Of a DNA stretch of 64,000 nucleotides, positions 1 to 12,494 are shown piece after piece. Both the position numbers and the translations under genes were made by a program. Source of the DNA: Balanoglossus misakiensis. Its lineage: Eukaryota; Hemichordata. Where the stretch lies: assembly GCA_040954595.2 (NCBI GenBank), contig CM082590.2:8246001-8310000 (forward strand), written 5' to 3'. Position 1 is the stretch's first letter; each line of letters starts with the position of its first letter. The notes below the pieces were generated by a model. The model searched no databases and was not told where the DNA came from. It was given only the letters and a program-made list of their open reading frames with translations.

Positions 1-1364
1 GTGTATGATATCATCTATGCAAATTTAACCAGGGTTACCATGACAGTACTGGACTATCTATTTTGTAGATATTTACTCATGGAGACGCGAAAAATTCGTC
101 ATCGATCCATATTCAGTTTGATGCATAGGCCAGTGCCCGCCCTTTTGTATTATGCAAATTAGGCAATTTTTACTCTATCCAAAGCTGAGCTGCCGCGTTT
201 CTTCAAAGACGTAGAGAACCCGTATGTAGAATTACTTACATACAAGGTTATATGATCAATTTCCAATGCGCACAATTGCCTGAAGAAGCAGCTTCTCTTG
301 TCGGCGAAATCTTCCCGTGGGAAAGACAAGAAACTCTAAACAAATACCCCCGGTATACATGTACGTCTGTAATGTTTGTAAATTGGTCTTCCGTTTCCTT
401 TGTTCGTTTTTACAAAACTTGAAAGTAATAGCGTACTTGAATAGTGGATGTTTGGATCAGTCGAAATTAGCATAATGGAAGATGATTGGATGATAGATAT
501 GGAGATGATGAGTGCACTGTATTATTGGTGGGCGAATAATGCTTCGCCTATTATAACAAAATACATTTAATCGTATCAAAGTACCTGTATTCTGTGGACA
601 AGTCAGCCATACAGTGCCGCCCTAGGGATAATTGCATATAATGGCTGAAGTTTAATAATTGGCTGTTCACGATGTGAATACGTCGTCAAACTGTTTGCCG
701 ATGATGACGTCAAATGGCCACAGAATTGCATCATGGGATGTTACTGAGAAGTAAATATTCAAAACCAGTCTTGAATTTCTGCAACTTTCGCGAATTTAAG
801 CTGTGAGTTTTCATTTGGCTAATTATGTATTAGCGTTCTTGTGTACTGTATTGAACCGGAAATACATGTAGTTAGTGTTGAGGGATAAGACCTTTTACAT
901 ACCAGTACTTCGTAGCAATTTTATTTGCTTCGGGAAGCCAGGTCGACATTGAAGTAGGCTAGGTCATTAACACAATTAATTATTTACATACAGCAAAATG
1001 GTAAAACTTTTGAAGTTATGAATCGTTTTTTGTACACTTAGAAACTTTAGACAAGTTTTCCACGTATTCTTGATATCACCGCAGAAAGGTCAAAAAGAGC
1101 GACTTTGAGACTCGTTCATTTTGTATGCTTTTTATGATTGTCATCCCTCAAGTATTACGATAATATCAAAGTTCAAATCAAGAGTTCGATAGTTCAATGT
1201 CCTTTTGTTCATTATTCTGAATGAGAGGAACGTGATTTTTGTACCCTGTAATAATATAATGTGAAATAAATTGATCACTGAACAAGGACAGAGAAATGAA
1301 CCCGAATATACGTCGTCTTTGTGGATGGTGTATCCATAGTGAACATCATGCATGTATCACGTGC
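1..1364. other. Intergenic, nothing recognised
   Basis: No open frame of meaningful length, RNA gene or clear repeat was seen on either strand. The sequence is AT-leaning unique DNA that runs into the CT-rich array. Confidence 0.5.
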
Positions 1365-1815
1365 ATCTCTCTCTCTCCCTCCCCCCTCTCTCTACCCTCC
1401 TCCATCTCTCTATCTCTCTCTCACACACTCACTCTCTCTCTCTTTCTCTCTATCTGTCTCTCTCTCTCCCCTCCTCCTTCTCTCTCTCTCTCTCTCTCAC
1501 TCACTCACTCTCTCTCTATCTGTCTCTCTCTCTCTACTCTCTTTCTCTCTCTCACACACTCACTCTCTCTCTATCTCTCTCCCCTCCTCCTTCTCTCTCT
1601 CTCTCTCTCTCTCTCACTCACTCACTCTCTCTCTATCTGTCTCTCTCTCTCTTCTCTCTTTCTCTCTCTCACACACTCACTCTCTCTCTATCTCTCTCCC
1701 CTCCTCCTTCTCTCTCTCTCTCTCTCTCACTCACTCACTCTCTCTCTATCTGTCTCTCTCTCTCTCTCTCTCACTCACTCACTCTCTCTCTCTCTCTTTA
1801 TCTGTCTCTCTCAGA
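1365..1815. repeat. CT-rich microsatellite with ~118-bp higher-order period
   Basis: The plus strand is almost pure pyrimidine (CT)n with CACACACTCACT, CACTCACTCACT, TATCTGTCTC and CCCCTCCTCCTT interruptions. The interruptions recur in the same order about every 118 bp (CACTCACTCACT near 1497, 1615 and 1728), so it is a tandem array of a CT-rich unit rather than a simple (CT)n run. The long serine/leucine-rich open frames across it are repeat artefacts. Confidence 0.95.
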
Positions 1816-3734
1816 AAATACTTGCAACGCATTAAATAAACTCTATTTGTTTAAATTAAATGAAGACAACGATTACAATGTACTTGTATATCAAATTTTA
1901 TTTTATTTTGTTTTAAGTAAAATAACAAATGCACTCTGCATACGGTCACGTTTTCCGTATTTCGACCCTCAAGCTTGGCTAAATCATTGTGCGCCGCTAG
2001 CGGTAAGAACATGATGCTGGATTGCTCTCTCTTCTCAATCGCCATATCACTGTATCAGAGCACTAGGGGCGCACTGCACTATGAATATATGAATATATTA
2101 GCGAGCGGTCAGGATATCCCCCCTAATGCTGACCTTCGACCTTTGACCCACACGTGTTTACTGGAAGTCCCATAGCCGCTACAGTCGATATGTAAACACG
2201 CGTATAGCTTAAAAATTGCCTCGAACTTTCACCAAATCCGGTCAACAAGTGCCCGTGGTTTCAATATAGGTTGCCTAAACTCCACACAAGTGCAAGGAGA
2301 AGACTGAATCCACAGGAAAATTACAGTAAGATTGTATTTTTGCATGATTTTTACAGTCATGTTGTGATTGTTTACATGCCGAGCGCTAGGGGTAGGGCAT
2401 ATGTTTAGGGCATCCAACAACAGTGTGGCCAGTAAACACAGCCCTGCCGAGCAGAGCTGAGATAGCCGTAGCCGTCCAACCTTCCGACAGCGTGAGATAT
2501 AGGGTTTGAAGGGGTCTGGCTCCGATAATTTTCGGTTTTGTACGCGTCTTCGACAACAACACACTCCTGCGGTGTTGGAGTGAACGCAGTAGAAATCCGT
2601 CGTGTGCTCAAATCTCTGTTTACCGTATCCGTCAAAACATCCGTTCCCCGAAATCGACCGTCGATGTCGTCGCTGGGGCGGTTTAACAATCTGGTTTTCA
2701 GTAATAATATTAGCCCTTTTTAATAATAGAACTGTGACGTAAAGCTCAACTAATGTTGAGATAATCGCGTTGCTGCATCTTTGTTGAAAATGTTCATTTC
2801 TTTCCCATGTAAATTTGTGGGCGTGTACACAATATCATGGGTTGAGTACAGTATTGTTTTCCATGTCTGAACAATTCTCGGTTGTTTGCGAAATCTTAAA
2901 AAGTTCTCCTCTGTGGAAAATGAATTAATATGACAAAAATGTTTTGAGAATAATAACATTGATAGCAACTGCAATGGAGTTCAGTCTCCATATTATAAGG
3001 AACTGTGTTATATATGTAAATTAAGTAACTAAGAGTATGATTATCATTTCTAAAGTATTCATGCAAAATGTTCAGTAATTTACTAATAATCTCGGTAGAA
3101 AGAGACTTTGTAGCAGTCTGGGATAGTATTTTCTTCTTCTCATTTATTGGCGAGAATACCATCAAACGTACAACGTATTATACTAATGGGAAATTACCTT
3201 CCACTTATAATTTTGGAAAAAGAAACTTAAACTACGGTTGAAACTTGTGTGTGTTCATCAGGGAGAGGGCAAGGCAAATTACAATGAATTGTGGGATTTT
3301 GAATAAATGAATAATCATGCAAAATAGTTAGTCAAGTCAGTATATTGTGTATTGAGTTCATTAATTTGTGGAGATTCCACGACAGACTTCATGAAATGCA
3401 TGTTTTGAAAATATAAACATTAATATTAATGAAATTCGACTTTGATAATAGTTTGGCATATTTCAGGGTATTTCTATATTATGCGAAAATTATGTCGAAG
3501 TAGGTGTGTTTTTGTCTATTTCTCAAGCATTCTGTCTTGTTTACGTAAATGCAAGTATTTCTCTGTTGAAAAGAATAAATATAATTTAAAAAAAAAATGT
3601 TTGCTCTGGCTTAAGAAAATTAAAATTACAAATAAGGTGGTCAAAGTTTTAGTAAATTTCGATTTTTATTAGTAAAGCTTTTGCCATAGTTCCTAAAAAG
3701 ATGCTAAGGCCTGATTTGTTAAGGAAATATATTT
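1816..3734. other. Intergenic, nothing firm
   Basis: No coding exon was recognised; the open frames are short and of random composition. About 50 bp near 2785-2835 (containing GTTCATTTCTTTCCCATGTA) recur at about 4813-4850, so part of this tract belongs to a dispersed repeat. Confidence 0.45.
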
Positions 3735-4710
3735 AATAGAAAATCCAGCCAGATAAACAGGGCTGATGGTCAAACAGCTTCTCAGGCTAGGATACCTCCA
3801 TCCCCAGTGTTCTGTTGAGGTTGTAAATAAGTGGGGCCAAATTTCCCCTGGAAGCTTAAATTTGGGGTTAAATATTAAATAACCTTAATATCTTGACAAT
3901 AAAGTGTTGGAATAGACAATACAGCCAGATAAACAGGGCTGAAATGTCTAATAGCTTGTCAGGCTAGGATATCTCCATCCTCAGTGTTCTACTGAGGTTG
4001 TAATTAAGTGGGGCCAAATTTCCCCTGGAAGCTTAAATTTTGGGTTAAATATTAAATAACCTTAATATCTTGACAATAAAGTGTTGGAATAGACAATACA
4101 GCCAGATAAACAGGGCTGAAATGTCTTATAGCTTGTCAGGCTAGGATATCTCCATCCCCAGTGTTCTGCTGAGGTTGTAAATAAGTGGGGCCAAATTTCC
4201 CCTGGAAGCTTAAATTTTGGGTTAAGTATTAATTTACCTTTATATATTGACTATAAAGACTTGAAATAGAAAATACAGCCAGCTAAACAGGGCTGAAATG
4301 TCTTATAGCTTGTCAGGCTAGGATATCTCCATCCCCAGTGTTCTGCTGAGGTTGTAAATAAGTGGGGCCAAATTTCCCCTGGAAGCTTAAATTTTGGGTT
4401 AAGTATTAATTTACCTTTATATATTGACTATAAAGACTTGAAATAGAAAATACAGCCAGCTAAACAGGGCTGAAATGTCTTATAGCTTGTCAGGCTAGGA
4501 TATCTCCATCCCCAGTGTTCTGCTGAGGTTGTAAATAAGTGGGGCCAAATGGTCCCTGGAAGCTTAAATTTGGGGTTAAATTTTAATTAATCTTTATATC
4601 TTGAGACTTGTAACAGAAAATCCAGCCAGATAAACAGGGCTGAAATGTCAAATAACTTGTCAGGCTAGGATATCTCCATCCCCAGTGTTCTGCTGAGGTT
4701 GTAAAAATCT
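3735..4710. repeat. 177-bp tandem array, six units
   Basis: The landmark CAGCCAGATAAACAGGGCTG (some copies CAGCTAAACAGG) starts near 3746, 3922, 4099, 4276, 4453 and 4623, giving a period of about 177 bp (last step 170). Each unit also carries AGCTTGTCAGGCTAGGATAT, CCCAGTGTTCTGCTGAGG and a TAAGTGGGGCCAAATTTCCC block. The central copies are almost identical, which points to recent amplification or homogenisation. No open frame is conserved between units. Confidence 0.95.
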
Positions 4711-4851
4711 ACTGCCAAAGTTTGGGAAAAATGGGATCAATGATAGAAAGCACTGAACATAATGAACTTAATGTAGATAGTCAGTCGACCACTGGGTAGA
4801 TCTTTGCTGAATATGTTCATTTCTTTCCCATGTAAGTTTCATGATTGTGTG

Positions 4852-5258
4852 CAGTGTTCGAAATTCATAGGAAATATCAACCAGTCACCAGGACTGGTAA
4901 CTTCAAAAAGTTGCCAGTCCTGCCAAAAACTTACCAGTCCTGATATTATGCCTTACAATTAAATGTAATCAAATACAACTGAGAAGCTATTACCTTATCT
5001 GTGAACAATTGAAGATGGGATGGAATCATCTTTCTCTTTACATTACTTTGATTTGATAATTTTCAAGCTTTTACATCATTGTTTCTTTTATTTGCAATAC
5101 ATGAACTGGGGAAAGTCCAAAAGATGTCATGATACCACTGGTTAACTCCCATGCTAAATTCAACCTGTCTGTCGGACTGGTAACATTTTATTTTTACCAG
5201 TCCTACAGAAAAACAACCAGTCTCGGACTGTCGGACAGGCTTTATTTCGTACACTGTT
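4852..5258. mobile_element. MITE-like palindromic insertion
   Basis: The left end reads CAGTGTTCGAAATTCATAGG and the right end, reverse-complemented, reads CAGTGTACGAAATAAAGCC, so the outermost ~14 bp form imperfect terminal inverted repeats. The interior has several inverted copies of CCAGTCC/GGACTGG (for example CCAGGACTGG and ACCAGTCCTG) and no transposase frame. It separates the 177-bp array from a degenerate copy at 5.4-5.6 kb. The superfamily is not determined. Confidence 0.65.
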
Positions 5259-5384
5259 GTGAGTACATGTGGGAGGGTTGATACCATGGTCCAGTGATTA
5301 GGGCAGTGTGCTTACAATCAGATGATCAATAACAACAAAAATTTAAAAATAGTAACATAGATAATTATTGTAGAAAATTAGAAA

Positions 5385-5625
5385 ATACAGCCAGATAAAT
5401 TTCATCTTTTACTAGTGAAGCTTATATTTTGCCAATGTTTTAAAAAAAAAATTAATTAGCTTGTCAGGCTTGGATATTCCCATCCTGTTGTAAATAAGTG
5501 GGACTAAATGTTCCCTGTTCAAATCATTATAAAGCACATTGATGTACACAAATATAGATCTATTGCTAACATGTAAGAAAAATAAGACTTGAAATAAAAA
5601 ATACAGTCAGATAAATTTGGGCAAA
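5385..5625. repeat. Degenerate outlying copy of the 177-bp unit
   Basis: AATACAGCCAGATAAAT, TTAGCTTGTCAGGCTTGGAT and TAAGTGGGACTAAATGTTCC follow in the same order as in the 3.7-4.7 kb array, and a further partial start AATACAGTCAGATAAAT lies near 5602. This diverged copy was probably once contiguous with the array. Confidence 0.7.
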
Positions 5626-5852
5626 TCAGTTTGATTAACTTTTATGTAAAACATAAATATGTTGAGATAAAATTATTTCAACTTGAAAGGGTCGTGGATT
5701 TCAGCAAAAGTATTCAAAATCAATCACGCAAAATCACTTAAACTAAGTAGACTATTTTAATTTGGTTTTGTCACACCAAGAACCATTTTCCTGTTCCTTT
5801 TTGATGAAATGCTGGGCCAAATTTTTATTTCAAAATCAAACTTGTGCTGAGC

Positions 5853-6105
5853 TCAGGCCAAATACTCTATGTGGTTATTTACATATGAAAGGGCATGTAC
5901 ACTGTCTATGCAGCTACTGTGTTGAACCTTCAAGTATAGACTTACTTTCTTGTCGTTTTTTTATAACTTTTAAAACTGTGTAGCCAGACCAAAAATAGCT
6001 GACATGATTTTTACCATAGTTACCCTTCTATTAACCGTATTTTTATCATTTTAACATTTAAATAAGAAGTACCCGGTCAAATTTTCTATCATCCAAAATG
6101 CATTG
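5853..6105. repeat. Left outer repeat of the 6-10 kb block
   Basis: This segment (CATTTACATATGAAAGGGCA, TAGACTTACTTTCTTGTCG, GTAGCCAGACCAAA, CCGGTCAAATTTTCTA) is repeated in direct orientation at 9553-9808. The two copies flank most of the ~690-bp array, giving a composite duplicated structure. A 73-codon open frame overlaps it but resembles nothing known. Confidence 0.85.
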
Positions 6106-6117
6106 TTGTCTATGCTG

Positions 6118-9100
6118 TCCATTGGTGTCTATGGTGACTGCTGTCCATTTATCGATGTCAACAGCGCCGATTGAAGTGAAATTTCCAGTAGAATCTGATG
6201 CTTCCTAGAGATTTGTTGTGAATTCATATATAGCCCTGTATGTATAGAGTTCATTTTTACTAAAGTACAAGACCTAGCAACTTCTCAAGAAAAGAAATCG
6301 CCGTTTTTCTGCGTGTGTTGTTGGCTGTCCGACTTCGCGTATCTCAACGCTGTCCATTGTTTATCGATGTCAACATTGACACGCTCCCTTTATTTACCAG
6401 TGGCAATACTCAAGAACACTCGCTGTTTAATTCAGACCGAAGTTGTAAATGTTTGCGCAAATATCACAAATCGATTTGTGTTGATGTAAAGAAATTTTTA
6501 AAGCAAAAACTGAGAAAATCGACTGAGATTTGAGCAAACGGCGACGCGTTCTTTCATACTTGTGCGAGTGCCCGTGTTTATTTCATTGGCGTCCATTGAT
6601 ACTGTTGTTGAAAATCCGCGTATTTAAAGTCACTTTCATTCAAAATATTTCTGGTTCCTGACTCTATTTTTTGTGTAAAAGTTAGTTCCATGCAATAATC
6701 ATTTAGAAAAGTGTAAAGACTAAGGGCTAGAGTTCTTTGCTATTTCTGTAATCGAAATTTAATGTGCTACTGTTTGCGTGTTGATATCGGTGGCCGACTC
6801 TGTCTCCATAGGATTACACGCGTCCACCGTCGCTGATCACAAGCGCCGATCGCCGATTGAAGTGAAATTTCCTGTAGAAACCAATGTTTCCCTAAGATTT
6901 TTTCTGAACTACAATATGGCCCGATATGTATACACTTCATGAAACTTAAAGTACAAGCTCTGGCAACTTCTCCAGAAATGTAATCGCCGTTTTTCTGTGT
7001 GTGATGTTGGTTTCCCGACTTCGCGTATTTCAATGCGCGGTGTCCATTGTTTATCAATGTCCACAGTGACACGCCCCCTTTACTTACCAGTGGCAATACT
7101 CACGAAAACTCGCTGTTTAATTCAGACCGAAGCTGTAAATGTGTGCGAAATTATCACCAATCGCTTTGTTTTGATTTAAAGAAGACTTAAAAGCAAAAAC
7201 TGGGGAAATCGAGAGAGATTTAAGCAATCGGTGACGCGTTCTTTCGACCTCTCGTCAGCGGCCGTGTTCCTATCATGGACGTCCATGATAATGTTGTTGA
7301 AAATCCACGGTTTTAAAATCACTTTCACTAAAAAAAAAAATCCGGTTCCTGACTCTATTTTTGTGTAAAAGTTAGTTCCATGCAATAATCATTTAGAAAA
7401 GTGTATAGACTAAGGGCTAGAGTTCTTTGCTATTTCTGTAAATCGAAATTTAATGTGCCACTGTTTGCGTGTTGATATCGGTGGCCGACTCTGTCTCCAT
7501 AGGATTACACGCGTCACCGTCGCTGATCACCAGCGCCGATCGCTGATTGAAGTGAAATTTCCAGTAGAATCTGATGCTTCCTAAAGATTTGTTGTGAATT
7601 CATATATAGCCCTGTATGTATAGAGTTCATTTTTACTAAAGTACAAGACCTAGCAACTTCTCAAGAAAAGAAATCGCCGTTTTTCCGCGTGTGTTGTTGG
7701 CTGCCCGACTTCGCGTATCTCAACGCTGTCCATTGCATTGCATTGCTTATCGATGTCAACAGTGACACGCCCCCTTCATTTCTCAGTGGCAATACTCACA
7801 AAAACTCGCTGTTTAATTCAGACCGAAGTTGTAAATGTTTGCGCAAATATCACCAATCGATTTGTGTTGATGTAAACAAGTTTTTAAAGCAAAAACTGAG
7901 AAAATCGACTGAGATTTGAGCAAACGGCGACGCGTTCTTTCATACTTGTGCGAGTGACCGTGTTTATTCATTGGCGTCCATTGATACTGTTGTTGAAAAT
8001 CCGCGTATTTAAAATCACTTTCGCTCAAAATATTTCCGGTTCCTGACTCTATTTTTTTGTGTAAAAGTTAGTTCCATGCAATAATCATTTAGAAAAGTGT
8101 AAAGACTAAGGTCTAGAGTTATTTGCTATTTCTGTAATCGAAATTTAATGTGCCACTGTTTGCGTGTTGATATCGGCGGCCGACTCTGTCTCCATAGGAT
8201 TACACGCGTCCACCGTCGCTGATCACCAGCGCCTATCGCCGATTGAAGTGAAATTTCCTGTAGAAACCAATGTTTCCCTAAGATTTTCATGAACTACAAT
8301 ATGGCCCGATATGTATACACTTCATGAAACTTAAAGTACAAGCTCTAGCAACTTCTCCAGAAATGTAATCGCCGGTTTTCTGTGTGTGATGTTGGTTTCC
8401 CGACTTAGCGTATTTCAATATACGCGGTGTCCATTGTTTATCAGTGTCCACAGTGACACGCCCCTTTACTTGCCAGTGGCAATACTCACGAAAACTCGCT
8501 GTTTAATTCAGACCGAAGCTGTAAATGTGTGCGAAATTATCACCATCCAGTTCGTTTTGATTTAAAGAAGACTTAAAAGCAAAAATTGGGGAAATCGAGA
8601 GAGATTTGAGCAATCGGTGACGCGTTCTTTCGACCTCTCGTCAGCGGCCGTGTTCCTATCATGGACGTCCATGATAATGTTGTTGAAAATCCACGGTTTT
8701 AAAATCACTTTCACTAAAAAAAAAAATCCGGTTCCTGACTCTATTTTTTGTGTCAAAGTAAGGTCCATGCAATAATCTTTTAGAAAAGTGTATAGACTAA
8801 GGGCTAGAGTACTTTGCCATTTCTGTAATCTGAATTTCATGTGCCACTGTTTGCGTGTTGATATCGGCGACTGACTCTGTCTCCATTGGATTACACGCGT
8901 CCACCGTCGCTGATCACCAGCGCCGATCGCCGATTGAAGTGAAATTTCCAGTAGAATCCAATATTTCCCCAATATTTATTGTGAACTACAACATAACTCT
9001 ATGTGTATACGTGTCATTTTTACTAAAGTACAAGACCTAGCAACTTCTCAAGAAAAGAAATCGCCGTTTGCCCGACTTCGCGTATGTCAACGCTGTCCAT

Positions 9101-10400
9101 TGTTTATCAATGTCCATAGTGACACGCCCCCTTTATTTACCAGTGGCAATACTCACGAAAACTCGCTGTTTCATTCAGACAGAACTCGTAAATGTTTGTG
9201 CAGTTATCACCGTTCGATTTGTTTTGATGTTAAGAAGTATGGTTAGCAAAAAACTGAGAAATTCGACAGAGTACTTCGCCATTTATGCAAACGTTTACGT
9301 GTTGATAGCGGCGGCCGACTCAGTCTCCATAGGATTACACGCGTCCACCGTCGCTGATCACCAGCCCCGATCGCCGATTGAAGTGAAATTTCCTGTAGAA
9401 ACCAATGTTTCCCTAAGATTTTCCTGAACTACAAGATGGCCCGATATGTATACACTTCATGTTACTTAAAGTACAAGCTCTAGCAACTTCTCCAGAAATG
9501 TAGATATTAATTCAAAATCCTAACTGTATGTGCTGGGTTGCTAAGCAATAGCTGAGGCCAAGCGCTGTATGTTGTCATTTACATATGAAAGCATATGTAC
9601 ACTGACTATGCAGCGACTGTGTTGATCCTTCAGTATAGACTTACTTTCTTGTCGTTTTTCATAACTTTTGCAACTGTGTAGCCAGACCAAAGTTTGCTGA
9701 CATGATTTCTAACATGCTAGCCCTTCTAGTAACCGTGTTTTTACTATTTAAACATTCAAACAAGAAGTATCCGGTCAAATTTTCTACCATCATAATGGAT
9801 TGTAAATAGAAATTGACACGAGGTGACCCGTAGACGCGACTCGCGGAGATAAACAGTGAGTATTTTCAATGTTACCGTGAATGTGTGGTGCGATTTATAT
9901 TGCCGTTGCAAAGAGAAACTGTCAGAAAACAGAACAGCATGACACAGACGTTTACAATCGTGAAATTAAAAGAGAGAAGGACCTCTGAAGTTTTCCGAAA
10001 TCTCTGTCATTGACGCCATTGTTGTTTACGCGTATACGCTATCCATTGTTTATCAATGTCCATAGTGACACGCCCCCCTTTTATACCAGTGGCAATACTC
10101 ACGAAAACTCGCTGTTTAATTCAGACAGAACTCGTAAATGTTTGTGAAGTTATCACTATTCGATTTGTTTTGATGTGAAGAAGTTTGGTAAGCAAAAACT
10201 GAGAAAATCGACAGAGTACTTCGCCATTTCTGCCACTGTTTACGTGTTGATAGCGGCGGTCGACTCTGTCTCCATAGGATTACACGCGTCCACCGTCGCT
10301 GATCATCAGCGCCGATCGCTGATTGAAGTGAAATTTCCAGTAGAATCTAAAGATTTATTGTAGACTACATATAGCCCTATGTGTATACGCTTTATTGTTG
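6118..10400. repeat. ~690-bp tandem array
   Basis: The landmark TCCATAGGATTACACGCGTC (one copy TCCATTGG) occurs near 6808, 7497, 8190, 8882, 9325 and 10271; the first four are spaced 689-693 bp. AGTGGCAATACTCA gives a parallel series near 6397, 7088, 7786, 8473, 9146 and 10090. Units also share GTTCCTGACTCTATTTTT and GCCGATTGAAGTGAAATTTCC. The fifth unit is shortened, and the sixth follows the outer repeat at 9553-9808 plus ~220 bp of unrelated sequence. Short open frames recur in each unit but are not kept intact, so no gene is called. Confidence 0.9.
9553..9808. repeat. Right outer repeat of the 6-10 kb block
   Basis: Direct copy of 5853-6105, with about 10-15% difference by eye. It breaks the ~690-bp array before its last partial unit. 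Confidence 0.85.
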
Positions 10401-10449
10401 CTAAAGTACAAGATCTAGCCACTTCTCCAGAAATGTAATCTCTGTTTTT

Positions 10450-10651
10450 CGCGAGTGTTGGATGCCCTATACTTAGCGTGTTTACTTCCGTGTTGTCAAT
10501 TTCAGTGGAGGTGATAGTTGGTACGCATGCGCAGTACAAAGACGCACTTAGTGATAGACGCTTTCCCACGTGTGTTGGTTGCCCTATACTTTAGCGTGTT
10601 AGTTGATACGCATGCGCAGTACATAGACAGACTTAGTGTTAGATGCATTCA
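10450..10651. repeat. Two ~85-110 bp direct repeats
   Basis: Both copies contain GTTGGNTGCCCTATACTT, TAGCGTGTT, TACGCATGCGCAGTACA and AGACNNACTTAGTG. The first has about 30 extra bases in the middle. They are adjacent and in the same orientation. Confidence 0.8.
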
Positions 10652-11049
10652 GTATTTTGCCTGAAGTTGTAACTCACTTTAGCTTTGTTATTTCGCGTAG
10701 TTTTCTGTTTGAGAGGCTTTTATAGAGTTTAACCTGGTTTGTTGAAACCTAACGTGTAGAATACCTGTTATTTTGAGCAGTATTTGTTCATTTTTCGATT
10801 TTTTACTGATTTTATTATGATGTGTGACTGTACGTTATTTCCTTTATCAGTAAATGAGATTAAATTCTATAAAATGGAATTTCATTGTCACATTGTGCAT
10901 TTCTTAGCTTGTTGTGTAAAGGATGATTTTACTTTTACAATCTGAAAAAGAGTACAGTAAACATAGAGTTTGTGTTTTTTTCCAGATTGTAAATTTTAAA
11001 GTCTCTTACATTACAAGAGCAATGCTTACGGTATGAAGAGAGTGAGTGT

Positions 11050-11785
11050 TTTGTTTGTCTGATTTCAATTTTTTTTATTGTAGATGAAATTTATCAGTTG
11101 CCCTTTACACCGTATGTTCTGTACTTTTACAGCACAACCTTTAATTTTGCAATTTTTCACATTTTCATTGCTTTAGCTGTTAAAATAATGGAAAATTCAT
11201 TGTTTTAAGCAAACCAGCCAATTCCTTCAAAAATTACAGATATTTTCATCATTACCAAAAACTCCAATTCTTTCAAAATTACAGGTATTTCCATTATTTT
11301 TACCAAAAATCAAATTCCGTTAACATTTTTTTTATCAAAATAGGCATCTCTTTCACAAAAATAGGCATTTCTTACCAAATTTAATGTTTTTTTTCATTAT
11401 TTTAGCCGTTTTTTCCAAAATTACATGTATTTTCCCTTATTTTCACCAAAAAAGCCATTTCGATCACTAAAATACCCATTTCTTACAAATTAAAGGTCAG
11501 TTTTACCATTAAAGTTCTAAATTTACATGCCTTTTCCACTATTTTCACCAAAATAGCCATTTTGATCACTAAAATACCCATTTCTTTCAAATTTAAGGTC
11601 ATTTCAACCATTTTAACAGCTAAAAGCAATGCAAATGATGTAAAAAGTTGTAAAATTACTGGTTGCACTGTAAAAAGTACAGTAAAATGCAGTACACACA
11701 CACTGATAAAGGAGCAACTGACAAATTTCATCAATAAAAAAAAAAAAATCACCAGAAAAAAATTTGAAATCAGCAAAAAAAAGGC
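11050..11785. mobile_element. ~735-bp foldback element with ~150-bp inverted arms
   Basis: The left arm (about 11055-11200) and right arm (about 11610-11780) are imperfect reverse complements. GATTTCAATTTTTTTTATTG and GATGAAATTTATCAGTTGC on the left match the reversed right-arm GATTTCAAATT, ATTGATGAAATTTGTCAGTTG, and CTGTACTTTTTACAG, CATTGCTTTTAGCTGTTAAA continue the match inward. The interior is a degenerate series of short units (ACCAAAATAGCCATTTNGATC, CACTAAAATACCCATTTCTT). It has no transposase frame and is probably a foldback-type non-autonomous DNA element. Confidence 0.75.
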
Positions 11786-11816
11786 GGAAAAAAATTTTTT
11801 GGGAAAAATTTTTGTC

Positions 11817-12020
11817 TCTCGCCCTTCTCTCTCCTCCTCATCTTGTCTCCCCCCCTTCTTCCTCCTCCTCATCTTGTCTCCCTCCCTCCCATCCTTCCTA
11901 CCTGATGCATGCCCCCCTCCCTGTGTCTCCCCTCGTTGCATGGCCTCCCCCCTCTATCTATCCCCGGTGTATGATCTCCCCCCCCTTTATTTGACCCCTG
12001 ATGCATGACCCCTCCCCTAT
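11817..12020. repeat. Pyrimidine-rich low-complexity tract
   Basis: CT/CCC-rich sequence with repeated TCCTCCTCATCTTGTCTCCC and loosely repeated GATGCATG / TGTATGATCTCCCCCC blocks. Open frames across it on both strands reflect composition only. Confidence 0.7.
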
Positions 12021-12103
12021 GTTTCGACTTACCTGCAAATCTTCATCCTGTGTCCAAGTTCCATCCACGTCCAGTCTTCTCCATATGCACCATGTCCACC
12101 TCC

Positions 12104-12171
12104 AGCGGGTCTTGATCTCGCGTCCTTCCACTTGCTAGTCACTTACCTTGACCACTAGGCCACGGAGCTGC
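12104..12171 (-). pseudogene. tRNA-like SINE head 1
   Basis: On the minus strand TGGCCTAGTGGTC fits a Pol III A box and GCGAGATCAAGACC is a degraded B box, at tRNA-like spacing. No acceptor stem can be closed, so it is a tRNA-derived relic, not a functional tRNA. Confidence 0.5.
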
Positions 12172-12429
12172 ATGCAAACATATGCTCGGAACTTCTATAT
12201 ATCGGTTACCTCACTTACTAATAAGTCAGGAATAGGTATTAGAGCCAATTTTTCGATAAGAAAATGGTTTTTACAGCTTCTAATGCATGGTAGAGTAAAA
12301 AAAAAGAGCATATTCCTGTTTTAAGAGAGAAAAAAAGGAAAATAACTGGATCGAAGAACCAAAGGTAACTGTAAGTTGAGACTCGAGAGGGCGCTGTGCT
12401 TGGCCTTTGGTTGAAAAAAATCCCACCCT

Positions 12430-12494
12430 TGCCGGGACTCGAACACGGGATCTGCCGCATAGCAGTCCATGGCCATAACCACTAGGCCACGCTA
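12430..12494 (-). pseudogene. tRNA-like SINE head 2 (Ser-tRNA-like)
   Basis: On the minus strand the order is TGGCCTAGTGGTTA (A box), ATGGACTGCTATG (resembling the anticodon arm of a serine tRNA with GCT), GTGTTCGAGTCCC (B box), then seven T, a Pol III terminator. The T arm mostly pairs but the acceptor stem does not, which indicates a tRNA-derived SINE or pseudogene. Confidence 0.6.

Noticed and set aside
1296-2014. Three long overlapping plus-strand open frames rich in Ser/Leu
   Set aside because: They are readings of the CT-rich array in three frames, with no non-repeat domain.
6997-9427. Repeated short open frames (AVHCLSMS, LPVAILTKTRC type)
   Set aside because: They recur only because of the ~690-bp repeat and are broken differently in each unit; no family resemblance.
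11483-12008. 150-codon open frames on both strands
   Set aside because: They run through the right arm of the foldback element and a pyrimidine-rich tract; composition is repeat-driven.
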